Positions 38,771-49,141 of a stretch of DNA of 64,000 nt are shown here, piece by piece. Numbering within the stretch: the stretch's first letter is position 1; every line of letters starts with the position of its first letter. The stretch spans positions 1 through 64,000 of the forward strand of contig NZ_WIPK01000013.1 of assembly GCF_012922555.1 (NCBI RefSeq). The letters are read 5' to 3'. A program made the translations under genes and the position numbers. This stretch comes from Paraclostridium dentum. Its GTDB lineage: Bacteria; Bacillota; Clostridia; Peptostreptococcales; Peptostreptococcaceae. The notes below the pieces were generated by a model. The model was not told the DNA's origin, searched no databases, and was given only the letters and a program-made list of their open reading frames with translations.

Positions 38771-38811
38771 AAATAAAGGAAATTACTTTTATAAGTATTT
38801 CCTTTATTTAC
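38771..38811 (-). terminator. Terminator downstream of spoVB
   Basis: AAATAAAGGAAAT faces ATTTCCTTTATTT with a longer imperfect middle; T-rich tail on the minus strand. Confidence 0.75.
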
Positions 38812-38824
38812 ATATATATATACA

Positions 38825-40450
38825 TTATTTCATAAGTTTTAGTTTTTTAAGAACTTTATAAACTTTGTCTCCTTTAGGCATACTTAATAATTCTTTTTTT
38901 CTTATTCCACCTAATGCTATTGTAAAAATTATATAAATTATACCTCCAATAGCTATTGATACTACCGTCGATAAAGTATTTCCTAACATTCCTACCATAA
39001 AACTATAACTTAATTTTACTGATATAAACATAATCAATACAATTATTAATGGTTTTATAAAGAATGTTTTAACTGACAATCTCATATTCATTGCCTTTTT
39101 TATGTAAATTAGTTCAAGTATAGCAGCTACAAAATAAGCAGTTACAGTCCCCAATGCAGAACCTATAACATTTATTTCTGGTATTGCTGTTAAAGTGTAA
39201 CTAATTGCTATTTTAAAAGCCATTCCTATAACTAAACAAATAACAGGAACAATCGGTTTTCCCATTCCTTGAAGTATCCCATTTAAACTCTGTATAAGCC
39301 CTAAAAATACTACACAAGGTGTTAAAAATAATAGTATAGTTCCAACAGAAGATGGCTGTGATGGGTATAAAAGTTTCATTATAGGATGTGCTAAAGACGC
39401 CATACCAAAAGCTGCTGGTAAAACAATCATTAAGGTTACTTTTATAGCACTTTTAGTTTCTTTTATCGCTTTAACTCTATTTCCTACAGCGTAAGCTTGT
39501 GATATTGTTGGCACTAAACTCATACTCATAGCAACTGTTATAACTGCCGGTAAGTTGATTATAGCCATAGCCATTCCTGTTAATTGCCCAAACATTACAT
39601 TTGCCTCAGTTTGGCTAAAACCAGCTTCTACCAATCTTCTTATAACAATTACAGTATCTATCATATTTACTAATGGCATAACAGAAGCCCCTATAGTTAT
39701 AGGTATTGCTACTACAAGTAATTTTTTAAGTATTCTAGATACGCTTTCTTCCCTAAATTTTTTACTTGATTTTATTTCTCTTTTTATAGTTTTTAACTTA
39801 AATAAATAAGCTAAAATTAAATATATAATAGATGCTATAGCACCTATAGTTGCACCCATTATGGCACCTGCTGCACCTTGTTCTGGTCCAGGGTTTGGCC
39901 CAAGACTGTACATAAAAAGGTAAGCCAACGTTATTCCTAATATAACTCTAAAAAGTTGTTCACTTATCTGAGAAATAGCTATATGAGTCATTTCTCTTCT
40001 TCCTTGAAAATATCCTCTATAAGATGACATTACTGGTACAAATAAAAGGGCTGGTGAAATAGCAATCATTGCATATTTTGCGCCTGGATTTTTCATTATA
40101 TCATTTACTATAAAGTCTGCTCCAAAGAAAAATATACAAAATGCTACAAACCCAGTTATTGAGAGCACCGAGTAAGATACTTTAAAAACTTTATGTGCCC
40201 CTTTATAATTACCTATAGCCATTTTTTCCGAAACCAATTTAGCTAGAGCAGTTGGAAAACCTGCAGTTGCTAAAGTTAAAAATAAAGTATAAACAGGATA
40301 TGCTGCTTGATAGTATCCCATACCTTCTGCACCTATTAAATTCCCCAAAGGTATTCTGAAAAATGCACCTATTATTTTAACTAAGATTCCTGCTAATCCT
40401 AGTATTAATGCCCCTTTCAAGAATGAATCTTTTCCCTTATTGTTACTCAT
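38825..40450 (-). CDS. spoVB: Stage V sporulation protein B, MurJ-like flippase
   Basis: A 541-residue MATE/MOP-superfamily membrane protein with about 14 helices, involved in spore cortex synthesis, probably as a lipid II flippase. Family features are GALILGLAGILVKIIGAFFR at the start, GYYQAAYPVYTLFLTLATAGFPTALAKLVSE and RGYFQGRREM. The frame runs up to 40480, but GGAGGGGAATT directly precedes the ATG at 40450. The spoVT-spoVB-mazG order is conserved. Confidence 0.92.
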   Translation of the reverse strand: MSNNKGKDSFLKGALILGLAGILVKIIGAFFRIPLGNLIGAEGMGYYQAAYPVYTLFLTLATAGFPTALAKLVSEKMAIGNYKGAHKVFKVSYSVLSITGFVAFCIFFFGADFIVNDIMKNPGAKYAMIAISPALLFVPVMSSYRGYFQGRREMTHIAISQISEQLFRVILGITLAYLFMYSLGPNPGPEQGAAGAIMGATIGAIASIIYLILAYLFKLKTIKREIKSSKKFREESVSRILKKLLVVAIPITIGASVMPLVNMIDTVIVIRRLVEAGFSQTEANVMFGQLTGMAMAIINLPAVITVAMSMSLVPTISQAYAVGNRVKAIKETKSAIKVTLMIVLPAAFGMASLAHPIMKLLYPSQPSSVGTILLFLTPCVVFLGLIQSLNGILQGMGKPIVPVICLVIGMAFKIAISYTLTAIPEINVIGSALGTVTAYFVAAILELIYIKKAMNMRLSVKTFFIKPLIIVLIMFISVKLSYSFMVGMLGNTLSTVVSIAIGGIIYIIFTIALGGIRKKELLSMPKGDKVYKVLKKLKLMK

Positions 40451-40534
40451 AATTCCCCTCCATATTATGTTGTATAACAAACTCTAATATAACATATATG
40501 CTATTGTAGATTCAATAATTACCTTGCAAACTTT

Positions 40535-40561
40535 AAAAGACCCTTCATTAAAGGGTCTTTT
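40535..40561 (-). terminator. Terminator downstream of spoVT
   Basis: AAAAGACCCTT pairs with AAGGGTCTTTT around a short loop. Confidence 0.9.
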
Positions 40562-40569
40562 GAAAAATA

Positions 40570-41109
40570 CTATTGAACTTGTTTACCTAAAAAATTAGCT
40601 GCAACTTTAAGTAGTTTCTCATCACTATCATTTAGTCCTGCTTCATCCTTAGACACTAAACATATAGATCCTATACAATCTCCAGATGAACTAACTATAG
40701 GCATTATTATTTGCATTTTATAGTCCATAGAATCATCTTTGTACAGTGCAACTAATTTGTTATCTTTTACATGAGTAGAAATTCTGTTTTCTATAAGGTC
40801 TTCTAATTCCCTACTTATACTTTTTTCTTTGTAATCTTTTTTAGGTAATTTAGATACAGCTATTATTGAATCTAAATCTGTTACCACAACTCCATGACCT
40901 AAAGTTTCTCCCAAAGTTTCTGCATATTCTTGAGAAAATTCATTAAGCTCTCCAATTGGAGAGTATTTTTTTAATATTACTTCTCCATCTTTAGCTGTAA
41001 ATATTTCTAAAGGATCTCCTTCTCTAATTCTTAGAGTTTTTCTTATTTCCTTTGGTATAACAACTCTTCCAAGGTCATCTATTCTTCTAACTATTCCTGT
41101 AGCTCTCAT
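40570..41109 (-). CDS. spoVT: Stage V sporulation protein T, AbrB-type regulator
   Basis: A 179-residue transcription regulator of late sporulation. The AbrB-like swapped-hairpin DNA-binding domain fills residues 1-50 (TGIVRRIDDLGRVVIPKEIR), and a GAF-type domain about 56-178 follows. In Bacillus it modulates sigma-G genes. GGAGGT lies somewhat far upstream. Single-gene unit with its own terminator. Confidence 0.95.
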   Translation of the reverse strand: MRATGIVRRIDDLGRVVIPKEIRKTLRIREGDPLEIFTAKDGEVILKKYSPIGELNEFSQEYAETLGETLGHGVVVTDLDSIIAVSKLPKKDYKEKSISRELEDLIENRISTHVKDNKLVALYKDDSMDYKMQIIMPIVSSSGDCIGSICLVSKDEAGLNDSDEKLLKVAANFLGKQVQ

Positions 41110-41172
41110 ATCAGATTAATACCTCCATTAGTAACTTTGAACTTATTTTTACCAACGTTAAGAAAAATATAC

Positions 41173-41215
41173 AAAAAAAACCTATACCATTATAATAATG
41201 GTATAGGTTTTTTTT
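41173..41215 (-). terminator. Terminator overlapping the prsA stop
   Basis: ACCTATACCATTA pairs with TAATGGTATAGGT, flanked by eight As and eight Ts. The prsA stop codon (41214-41216) lies in the 5' A-rich edge of the hairpin. Confidence 0.92.
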
Positions 41216-42209
41216 ATATGTTAATTTTTAGAGCTTCTTTTTCATTTGTTTCAACGTCTGCCTTATCTGTTAACTGTTTAACTTTTTCAGTATATTTTTG
41301 ATATAGTAAGTTTTGTTTTATATTATCTTTAACTTCATCAAATGTATATTCTTTATACTTTTTATCAGTTACTTTTATTATATGATATCCATATTGAGTT
41401 TTTACTACATTAGATATATCACCTTTATCCATTGCAAATGCAGCTTTTTCAAATTCTGGAACCATTTGACCTTTTGAGAAGAATCCTAAATCTCCACCTT
41501 TAGCTGCAGAACCTTTATCATCTGAATTTTCTTTAGCAAGTTTAGCAAAATCTCCTCCTGACTTAACTTTTTCATAAAGATCGTCAGCTTTTTTCTTAGC
41601 TTCTTTCTGTTTTTCATCTGAAAGAGGTTTATTAGTTTTTTGGTCAACTGTTGATATTAATATATGAGATGCTCTAACTTCATCATCTACATAATTGTTT
41701 TTATTTTCTTCATAGTACTTTTTCATTTCAGCTTCACTTATTTTTGTGTTTTTATCAAAGTTATTTTTAAAATTTTGTATAGTTATATCTTTTTCTAATT
41801 GAGCTTTTAAAAATTCATCATCGATACCATTATCTTTTAAGAATTTTTCATAATCTTTATCTTGTTTTACACTTTCTTTTAATTGCTTAAATTGTTTATC
41901 AACCTCTGATTGTTTAGCTTCTAATTTATCTTTTTTTGCTTGTTGATATATAACTTGCTCTTGTACCATTTGTTGTAAAATAGCTTTTTTCATTTCATCT
42001 TTGTATTTTACACCCTCTTTAATTTCTTGGTTCCATAAATCTTTACCATACATTTTAGAAATAGATTCTTTATAAGTCTCAACTGTTTTTTTATAATCAG
42101 ATGCAGTTATTTCAACTCCATTTACGACTGCTACAGGCTTTTCATTACCACATGCAGTCATCGCTACCCCTAAAAGAACTACCATTATTAACGATATTAT
42201 TTTTTTCAA
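41214..42209 (-). CDS. prsA: PrsA-type foldase lipoprotein (parvulin peptidylprolyl isomerase)
   Basis: Membrane-anchored extracytoplasmic chaperone, about 331 residues. The signal peptide has lipobox MTAC (Cys about 20); then come an N-terminal SurA/PrsA helical region, and the parvulin domain (about 175-270: ASHILISTVDQ, GGDLGFFSKGQMVPEFEKAAF, YGYHIIKV). I chose TTG at 42209, nine bases after GAGAGG; the ATG at 42218 abuts the ribosome site, and the longest frame to 42260 would overlap mfd. It folds exported proteins. Directly downstream of mfd by 22 bases. Confidence 0.9.
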   Translation of the reverse strand: MKKIISLIMVVLLGVAMTACGNEKPVAVVNGVEITASDYKKTVETYKESISKMYGKDLWNQEIKEGVKYKDEMKKAILQQMVQEQVIYQQAKKDKLEAKQSEVDKQFKQLKESVKQDKDYEKFLKDNGIDDEFLKAQLEKDITIQNFKNNFDKNTKISEAEMKKYYEENKNNYVDDEVRASHILISTVDQKTNKPLSDEKQKEAKKKADDLYEKVKSGGDFAKLAKENSDDKGSAAKGGDLGFFSKGQMVPEFEKAAFAMDKGDISNVVKTQYGYHIIKVTDKKYKEYTFDEVKDNIKQNLLYQKYTEKVKQLTDKADVETNEKEALKINI

Positions 42210-42231
42210 TTTCAACATCCTCTCTAATTTT

Positions 42232-45200
42232 TTATTTTTTTGAATTACACATTTGCTCAAGTATGTTTTCTAATTCTAAAATTATCTTATATCCATTTTT
42301 TTCCTTAGTTTTGTATCTAGTTTGTGGTAAAAGAATAATTTCATCTTTTGCCATTCTAACTTTTTCTATACCTAACTTTTTACATAATGTTTTCATGTAC
42401 GCAATAGACATAAGTGCATTTACAGATTTCGGAATATCAGAGAACCTATCCTCTAACTCATCTTTTATATCATTTAAATCTTCTTCATTTTCTATAGAAG
42501 CAATTTTTTTGTACATTTCAATTTTTATAATTTCATCTTCTATATAGCTATCAGGAATATATGCATTTACAGGTAAATCTATTTCTACATCTATTTCTTC
42601 CTCTACTATTTCTCCTTTTACCTTTCTTATTGCATCATTTAACATTTTAACATATAAATCATATCCAATAACAGCCATATGTCCATGTTGTTGTGGTCCT
42701 AGTATATTTCCTGCTCCTCTAATTTCTAAGTCTCTCATAGCAATTTTAAACCCTGATCCAAACTCAGTAAACTCTTTGATGGCTTTTAATCTTTTTTCTG
42801 CAATTTCACTTAAAACTTTATCCTTTTCATACATAAAGTAAGCATATCCTTGCCTATTACTTCTTCCAACTCTACCCCTTAGCTGATATAGTTGAGCTAA
42901 TCCCATCTTATCAGCATCATAAACTATCATGGTATTAGCGTTAGATATATCCATCCCAGTTTCTATTATAGTTGTACATACAAGAACATTGTATTCTTTA
43001 TTTAAAAATCCTAATATAATATTTTCTAACTCTTTACCAGTCATCCTTCCATGAGCAACAGCTATTTTAGCATCTGGAACTAATTTTTGAATCATACTGG
43101 CCATTTCATCTATTCTTTCAACTCTATTATATACAAAAAATACTTGACCATCCCTAGCGATTTCTCTTTCTATCTCATCTTGTATTATACTCTCTTTACC
43201 TTCTACAACATATGTTATAACTGGATATCTCTCTTGAGGTGGTTCTTCTATAACACTCATATCTCTTATTCCACTTAGAGACATGTGTAAAGTTCTAGGT
43301 ATAGGTGTTGCTGATAATGTTAAAACATCTACTGTTGATTTTATCTTTTTTAAAGATTCCTTATGTTTTACCCCAAATCTTTGTTCTTCATCAATTACCA
43401 CTAATCCTAAATTAGGAAGATCTATATCTTTAGATATTATTCTGTGAGTTCCTATGATTACGTCTACCAATCCTTTTCTAGCATCCTCAATTATTTGTTT
43501 TTGCTCTTTTGGAGTCTTAAATCTACTTAATACCTCAACTCTTATAGGGTAATTTTCAAACCTAGCTCTAAACGTATTGTAATGCTGCTGAGCAAGTATT
43601 GTAGTAGGAACTAATACTGCAACTTGTTTTTGGTCCATACAAGCCTTAAAAATAGCTCTTATAGCCACTTCTGTCTTTCCGTAACCAACATCACCGCATA
43701 TAAGTCTATCCATTACTTTGTTAGACTCCATATCCTTTTTAGTTTCTTCTATAGCTTTTATTTGGTCATCTGTTTCTTGATACGGGAATAAAGTTTCAAA
43801 TTCACCTTGCCATAAAGTATCTTTGCTAAACTTGTATCCTTTTATTTTTTCTCTTCTTGCATATAGTTCTACTAAATCTTTGGTCATGTCTTCTATTTCT
43901 TTTTTTACTTTAGCTTTAGCCTTTGACCATTCATTGCTACCAAGTTTATTTAATTTAATTTTTTCTGTATCTGAACCTATAAACTTCTGTATCTTATCCA
44001 TTTGGTCTATAGGTACATATAAATTATCTCCACCTTGATATACAACTCTCATATAATCTTTTTTTACACCATTCACACTTAGTTGATCTATACCTACATA
44101 TCTACCAACCCCGCTGTTTTCATGTACAACATAGTCTCCTACATTTAAATCTAAGAAACTTTCTATCTTTTGGCCTTTATTAGATTTTTTAGTTTTCACT
44201 GTTTTAGCTCTTTTGTTTGAGCCTATCATTTCTTTATCGGTTATAACATCAAATTTTATAGACTTATATTGGAAACCTGACGTTATATTACCTACAACTA
44301 TAACAATTTGTGATGATTGAATATCTATATCTCTTTTTCTAGATAAAATACTTTCTGTTCCTAAATTTAATAGTTCCTTGTTTAATTTTTTAGCTCTATC
44401 ATATGTGTTAGTCGCTAAAAGAATTTTATGTCCATTATATTTTAATCTATTTAATTCTTCTGCTAGAATGTCTATCTTTCCATTAAAAGTAGGTATTTCT
44501 CTACTTTCAAAATTAACTATACTTCCTATGTTGAATTCCTTAACAGCTTTAGTTAATAGCATATTTAATATCAATTTTTTCTCTTCTACTAAATATTCTA
44601 AATCTGAATAATGATAAAGAAGCTTACCTTGTTCTTTTAAAGCTAATCCTCTTTCTAGATTTAGCTTATAATTTTCTTTAAACTCTGATGTGTAATTTTC
44701 ACATCTTTCTTTCAAACGAGATAAGTCATTTATAAATACTATTGCATCTTCTTTTAAGTAAGTAAAAATGCTTTTGTTTTCTTCCTCATACATATAATCT
44801 ATATAATTTTCTACACCTTCAAAATACGTTTTACTCGCTATATTATCTAAACTTTTATATACATCGTCATCCGTAAATTTATGAGTATCTTTTTTTATTT
44901 TATCAATAGTAGAATTTACACCCTCAGGATATATAAATTCCCTTGATGGTGTTATTGTGCATTTTTTTATTTTCTTTATAGATTTTTGAGTAAAAACATC
45001 AAAAGTTCTTATAGATTCAATTTCATCATCAAATAGTTCTATACGTATAGGTGTATCATATTCTAAAGAGAATATATCTATTATTCCACCTCTCACACTG
45101 AACTGTCCAAACCCTTCTATTTTAGATACTCTTTCATATCCTAGAGAAACTAGCTTTTTTGATAATTCATCTAAATCTACTACATCGCCTATTTTATAGG

Positions 45201-45621
45201 TAAAAATATTTTCCTTTAAAATATCTTTAGGTATATACTTTCTAAGAATAGCTTCTGCAGATGTAACTATAATTGTATTTTCTCTGCTTATCATCTTTAA
45301 AAGTACTTTTAATTTCTTTGCTTCTTCATTTCTATCCTTTGCATCTAAATGATAAAAGTAGATATCTTGTGAACTTAAATAATCCACTTTATCCTTCATA
45401 TAAAAACATAAATCTTCATATACTTTTTTAGCTTCTAAATCAGTATTTGCAACATATAAAATTTGCTTCTTTAAATCACTAAATATAGAGTAAGCTATAT
45501 TGGATTTCTGAGCTTGTAATAATCCATTTACAAGCAATGCGCTTTTATTATTTTCAATATTATTTATTATGTCTTTATATTCTTTAGAATTTTGCAAAGG
45601 AGATATAAAAATATCAGACAT
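42232..45621 (-). CDS. mfd: Transcription-repair coupling factor Mfd
   Basis: 1129-residue DNA translocase that removes stalled RNA polymerase and recruits UvrA. Domains in order: UvrB-like D1 (about 1-350), the RNA polymerase interaction domain (LDLNVGDYVVHENSGVGRYVG, about 470-540), the RecG-like helicase (LICGDVGYGKTEVA P-loop, DEEQRFGVKHKE, LSATPIPRTLHMS, about 575-930) and the C-terminal TRCF domain. Intact length. The ATG at 45621 has GGGGG eight bases upstream. Follows pth, as in Bacillus. Confidence 0.97.
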   Translation of the reverse strand: MSDIFISPLQNSKEYKDIINNIENNKSALLVNGLLQAQKSNIAYSIFSDLKKQILYVANTDLEAKKVYEDLCFYMKDKVDYLSSQDIYFYHLDAKDRNEEAKKLKVLLKMISRENTIIVTSAEAILRKYIPKDILKENIFTYKIGDVVDLDELSKKLVSLGYERVSKIEGFGQFSVRGGIIDIFSLEYDTPIRIELFDDEIESIRTFDVFTQKSIKKIKKCTITPSREFIYPEGVNSTIDKIKKDTHKFTDDDVYKSLDNIASKTYFEGVENYIDYMYEEENKSIFTYLKEDAIVFINDLSRLKERCENYTSEFKENYKLNLERGLALKEQGKLLYHYSDLEYLVEEKKLILNMLLTKAVKEFNIGSIVNFESREIPTFNGKIDILAEELNRLKYNGHKILLATNTYDRAKKLNKELLNLGTESILSRKRDIDIQSSQIVIVVGNITSGFQYKSIKFDVITDKEMIGSNKRAKTVKTKKSNKGQKIESFLDLNVGDYVVHENSGVGRYVGIDQLSVNGVKKDYMRVVYQGGDNLYVPIDQMDKIQKFIGSDTEKIKLNKLGSNEWSKAKAKVKKEIEDMTKDLVELYARREKIKGYKFSKDTLWQGEFETLFPYQETDDQIKAIEETKKDMESNKVMDRLICGDVGYGKTEVAIRAIFKACMDQKQVAVLVPTTILAQQHYNTFRARFENYPIRVEVLSRFKTPKEQKQIIEDARKGLVDVIIGTHRIISKDIDLPNLGLVVIDEEQRFGVKHKESLKKIKSTVDVLTLSATPIPRTLHMSLSGIRDMSVIEEPPQERYPVITYVVEGKESIIQDEIEREIARDGQVFFVYNRVERIDEMASMIQKLVPDAKIAVAHGRMTGKELENIILGFLNKEYNVLVCTTIIETGMDISNANTMIVYDADKMGLAQLYQLRGRVGRSNRQGYAYFMYEKDKVLSEIAEKRLKAIKEFTEFGSGFKIAMRDLEIRGAGNILGPQQHGHMAVIGYDLYVKMLNDAIRKVKGEIVEEEIDVEIDLPVNAYIPDSYIEDEIIKIEMYKKIASIENEEDLNDIKDELEDRFSDIPKSVNALMSIAYMKTLCKKLGIEKVRMAKDEIILLPQTRYKTKEKNGYKIILELENILEQMCNSKK

Positions 45622-45641
45622 ATTCAAATCCCCCTTATAAC

Positions 45642-46202
45642 CTAACCATTATATTTATTCATTGCTAGATCTATATTTTCTCTAATCATGCAATCAACAG
45701 ATTTAGCAGCTTTTTCTAAGCCATCTTGAATATCTTCTGACTCTTCTTTTCTAAATCTAGATAACACAAAATCTGCTAAATCCTGTCCTGGTCTTGGCTT
45801 TGATACTCCAACTCTAATTCTTGGAAACTCATTAGTCCCTAAGCATTTTAATATAGATCTCATTCCATTATGAGTTCCGCCACTACCTTTTTTTCTTATT
45901 CTTATTTTTCCAACATCTAAGTCTATGTCATCATATATAACAACTATGTTTTCTGAATCTACTTTATAGTAATTATATATATCAATTAAAGTTTCTCCAC
46001 TTAAATTCATGTACGTTTGTGGTTTTACCAATAAAACTTTTTCAGCTCCTACTCTACCTTCACCTATAAGGGCCTTATGTTTTATTTTCGTTACGCTTAT
46101 ACCATATTCCTTTGCCAAAATATCTATAACATTAAATCCAACGTTATGTCTTGTGTTTTCATATTGTTTTCCTGGGTTTCCTAATCCTACTATTACATAC
46201 AT
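45642..46202 (-). CDS. pth: Peptidyl-tRNA hydrolase
   Basis: Recycles peptidyl-tRNA, 186 residues. Catalytic His in NTRHNVGFN (about 16-24), [15 protein letters not shown] and [12 protein letters not shown] motifs. GGAGG is seven bases before the ATG at 46202; an ATG two codons earlier lies too close. Known as spoVC in B. subtilis. Between pth and prs lies the pilD-pilT pair, an insertion relative to Bacillus. Confidence 0.96.
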   Translation of the reverse strand: MYVIVGLGNPGKQYENTRHNVGFNVIDILAKEYGISVTKIKHKALIGEGRVGAEKVLLVKPQTYMNLSGETLIDIYNYYKVDSENIVVIYDDIDLDVGKIRIRKKGSGGTHNGMRSILKCLGTNEFPRIRVGVSKPRPGQDLADFVLSRFRKEESEDIQDGLEKAAKSVDCMIRENIDLAMNKYNG

Positions 46203-46252
46203 TTTCATTCCTCCTTATATCTTGTTTCAATTTAAAACTTACTTTAAAATTT

Positions 46253-46858
46253 TTATATTAGTAACATACTGTTTTGTTCTAAAAATATCACAGCCAATGT
46301 ACCCAAAGAAATCCATGGCGCAAGAGGAACATACGATCCTACACGCTTCTTTTTCGTAATCAACATATACATACCATATATACCCCCAATTATAAAAGAT
46401 ATAGGTATTATATATATGCACTTTTCTATTCCTATACAAAAACAGCACAAAGCATAGACTCCTATATCTCCTGAGCCTACACCTTTCGTTATTTTTACCA
46501 CTATATACGGAATCATAAATCCAAATATCAATCCCATCAAATGATCTATTATTATTCCTCTTGTTATCAATATAATAAATCCTTGAACTATTATACCACT
46601 AATCGTAGTTATATCGTATATATACATTGTATAATAGTCCACTATAGATATCACGATTAAAAACCCTATTAGTATTGAGTACATTATAAATTCTTTACTT
46701 AATCCTAGTTTCACGTATAACATATAGATAATTATAGGTATTATAACATATAAAAAGATTTTTATTTTATTATCTTTTAAATCAATTTTAAATACCTCAC
46801 CTAAAAAAAATATTATTATTTGTACCATTAATAAACTCATTAATATTATTTTCATCAT
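46253..46858 (-). CDS. Short type IV prepilin peptidase (A24 family)
   Basis: A 201-residue membrane aspartyl protease with about seven helices. The two catalytic aspartates are Asp74 in SIVDYYTMYIYD and Asp131 in GVGSGDIG. It lacks the N-terminal cysteine-rich methyltransferase domain of PilD, so it is the short form seen as PilD2 in clostridia. No clear AGGAGG-like ribosome site precedes the ATG pair, which is unusual here. It follows pilT by 44 bases. No pilin, PilB or PilC gene is in the window. Confidence 0.75.
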   Translation of the reverse strand: MMKIILMSLLMVQIIIFFLGEVFKIDLKDNKIKIFLYVIIPIIIYMLYVKLGLSKEFIMYSILIGFLIVISIVDYYTMYIYDITTISGIIVQGFIILITRGIIIDHLMGLIFGFMIPYIVVKITKGVGSGDIGVYALCCFCIGIEKCIYIIPISFIIGGIYGMYMLITKKKRVGSYVPLAPWISLGTLAVIFLEQNSMLLI

Positions 46859-46902
46859 AATTTAAGTACTAATAGCAGGATATTTTAATTATTAACATCT
46901 TG

Positions 46903-47964
46903 CTAAAATTCTAATCCAATTAATCGTTTCGTATATTCTAAATCTATACATCTATTTATTACACTTTCTTTTGAAATTTCCCTTCTTTTAAATAAATTTA
47001 CTAAATCTTGATCCATAAGTTGCATTCCATTTTTAGATCCAGTTTGTATAATATTTGAAATCTGATGAGTTTTTGAATCTCTTATTAAGTTTTTTATAGC
47101 GGATGTAGATACCATTACCTCAGTAGCCGCCACCATACCTTCATTGTTTATATTAGGTATAAGTTGTTGTGAAATTATACCCTCACATACACTTGATAGT
47201 TGCATCCTAATTTGATTTTGTTGATTAGCTTGAAACATATCTATAATTCTATCTATTGTTTGAGCTGCTCCAATTGTATGTAATGTTGAAAAAACTAAAT
47301 GTCCAGTTTCTGCTGCTGTTAAAGCTGTAGCTAATGTTTCTTCATCTCTAATCTCTCCTATAAGAATAACATCTGGATCTTGCCTAAGAACTGATTTTAA
47401 TCCAGATTTAAAATTTTTTGTATCTTTACCTATTTCCCTTTGAGATATAATACTGTTTTTTCTATTGTAAATGTACTCTATTGGATCTTCTAGTGTTATT
47501 ATGTGTTTTTGAAAATTTTTATTAATAGAGTCTAATATACTTGCTAATGTTGTGCTTTTTCCACTTCCCGTTGGACCTGTAACTAAAACTAACCCATTTT
47601 CTTTCTTTGCAAATTCTTTTATAACATTGGGTAATCCTAATGTTCCAAGATCAGGAATTTTGGAATTTATTATTCTTGCAGCAATTGCATAACTATCTTG
47701 TTGTTTATATATATTAACTCTAAATCTATATAAGTTCTTTATTGAGATAGAAAAATCATATTCTCCTAATTCTTTAATCTCATTAAATTTTTGAATCCCT
47801 ATTAATTCATTAGCCATTTTTTCAGTATCTGACTTGCTTAATAATTCATTTGAAATTTTTATAAACTTTCCATTCACTCTAGCTATCGGTTCGCATTTAG
47901 AATTTATATGTACATCTGAGGCTCCTAAATCACTAGCGTTTATTAAAATATCGAATATATCCAT
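46903..47964 (-). CDS. pilT: Type IV pilus retraction ATPase PilT
   Basis: Hexameric AAA ATPase of 353 residues powering pilus retraction. Walker A GPTGSGKST (130-138), Asp box ITLEDPIEY, Walker B LIGEIRD (202-207) and His box TGHLVFSTLHT (220-230) are complete, as is the N-terminal PAS-like domain. AGGAGG precedes the ATG. PilT needs a pilus to act on, but the usual neighbours (pilA, pilB, pilC, pilMNO) are absent between pth and prs. Confidence 0.92.
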   Translation of the reverse strand: MDIFDILINASDLGASDVHINSKCEPIARVNGKFIKISNELLSKSDTEKMANELIGIQKFNEIKELGEYDFSISIKNLYRFRVNIYKQQDSYAIAARIINSKIPDLGTLGLPNVIKEFAKKENGLVLVTGPTGSGKSTTLASILDSINKNFQKHIITLEDPIEYIYNRKNSIISQREIGKDTKNFKSGLKSVLRQDPDVILIGEIRDEETLATALTAAETGHLVFSTLHTIGAAQTIDRIIDMFQANQQNQIRMQLSSVCEGIISQQLIPNINNEGMVAATEVMVSTSAIKNLIRDSKTHQISNIIQTGSKNGMQLMDQDLVNLFKRREISKESVINRCIDLEYTKRLIGLEF

Positions 47965-48094
47965 AATCTACCTCCTACGATTTATTTGCATCTCTTTTAA
48001 GATTATTCCTATATTGAGTTCAGATATACAAATATTTTCCTAGGAAATATATAAAAATTAGATAAAATTTAAAATGTTATCTTAAGATTGAAGC

Positions 48095-48133
48095 AAAAAA
48101 AGAGTTCATTTATAAATAAATGAACTCTTTTTT
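48095..48133 (-). terminator. Terminator downstream of prs
   Basis: AAAAAAGAGTTCATTTAT and ATAAATGAACTCTTTTTT form an 18-bp stem with T run; separates prs from pilT. Confidence 0.95.
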
Positions 48134-48148
48134 TATTTAATTTTAATA

Positions 48149-49099
48149 TTAAAATAATTGACTTACTGATTCATTAGCAAATATTTTCTTTATTGCGTCT
48201 CCAAATAAAGAAGCTACACTTTTCACTTTTATCTTGTCAATTTTCTTTTCTTCAGGAAGTTGTATAGTATCAAGTACTATTAACTCACTTATAGCTGAAT
48301 TCTCTATTCTTTCTATAGCTGGACCTGATAAAACTCCGTGTGTACAACATGCATATACATCTTTTGCCCCAAATTCTTTAAGAGCATTAGCTGCATTTAC
48401 TATTGTACCTGCTGTATCTATCATGTCATCTAATAATATAACATTCTTACCCTTAACCTCACCGATTATATTCATAACCTCACATACATTCGCTTTTGGT
48501 CTTCTCTTATCTATTATTGCTATCGGAACATCTCCGTTTAAAGTATTGGCAAACTTTCTAGATCTTGTAACACTTCCTAAGTCTGGTGAAACTACTACTA
48601 AGTCTTCTATTTCTTTTGTGTTGAAATAGTCAGCTAATATTGTTCCACCTTGTAAGTGATCTAATGGTATATCAAAATATCCTTGTATTTGTGCCGCATG
48701 TAAATCCATAGTTAAAACTCTATCTGCTCCTGCTGCAGTTATTAAGTTTGCAACTAATTTAGCTGTAATTGGATCTCTAGCCTTAGCCTTTCTGTCTTGT
48801 CTTGCGTATCCATAGTATGGTATAACAGCAGTTACTCTACCTGCAGATGCTCTTCTTAATGCATCTATCATTATTAATAGCTCCATTAAGTTATCATTTA
48901 CTGGGCTATTAGTTGATTGTATTACGAAAACATCACAACCTCTTACTGTTTCACTTATATTTACAGATATTTCTCCATCGCTAAATGTCCCAACTTCGCA
49001 TTTTGCCATTGGTACACCTATGTAATCAGCTACTTTTTGAGCTAACTCTTTCGACGCATTTCCTGCAAGTATTTTAATTTCGCTTCCGCTAGTATTCAT
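48149..49099 (-). CDS. prs: Ribose-phosphate pyrophosphokinase
   Basis: Makes PRPP from ribose 5-phosphate and ATP, 316 residues, class I. Signatures: [45 protein letters not shown] and the PRPP loop [16 protein letters not shown] (about 219-234). GGGAGG precedes the ATG. It follows glmU across a 94-base gap holding alternative hairpins. PRPP is the effector of PurR encoded 2 kb upstream. Confidence 0.97.
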   Translation of the reverse strand: MNTSGSEIKILAGNASKELAQKVADYIGVPMAKCEVGTFSDGEISVNISETVRGCDVFVIQSTNSPVNDNLMELLIMIDALRRASAGRVTAVIPYYGYARQDRKAKARDPITAKLVANLITAAGADRVLTMDLHAAQIQGYFDIPLDHLQGGTILADYFNTKEIEDLVVVSPDLGSVTRSRKFANTLNGDVPIAIIDKRRPKANVCEVMNIIGEVKGKNVILLDDMIDTAGTIVNAANALKEFGAKDVYACCTHGVLSGPAIERIENSAISELIVLDTIQLPEEKKIDKIKVKSVASLFGDAIKKIFANESVSQLF

Positions 49100-49141
49100 A
49101 ATTACCTCCCGAAAATTTTGTTAAAGAAAATATTATATTTA

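Noticed and set aside
47965-48094. c-di-GMP riboswitch upstream of pilT
   Set aside because: The gap is short and AT-rich and I see no conserved riboswitch core; only the prs terminator stands out.
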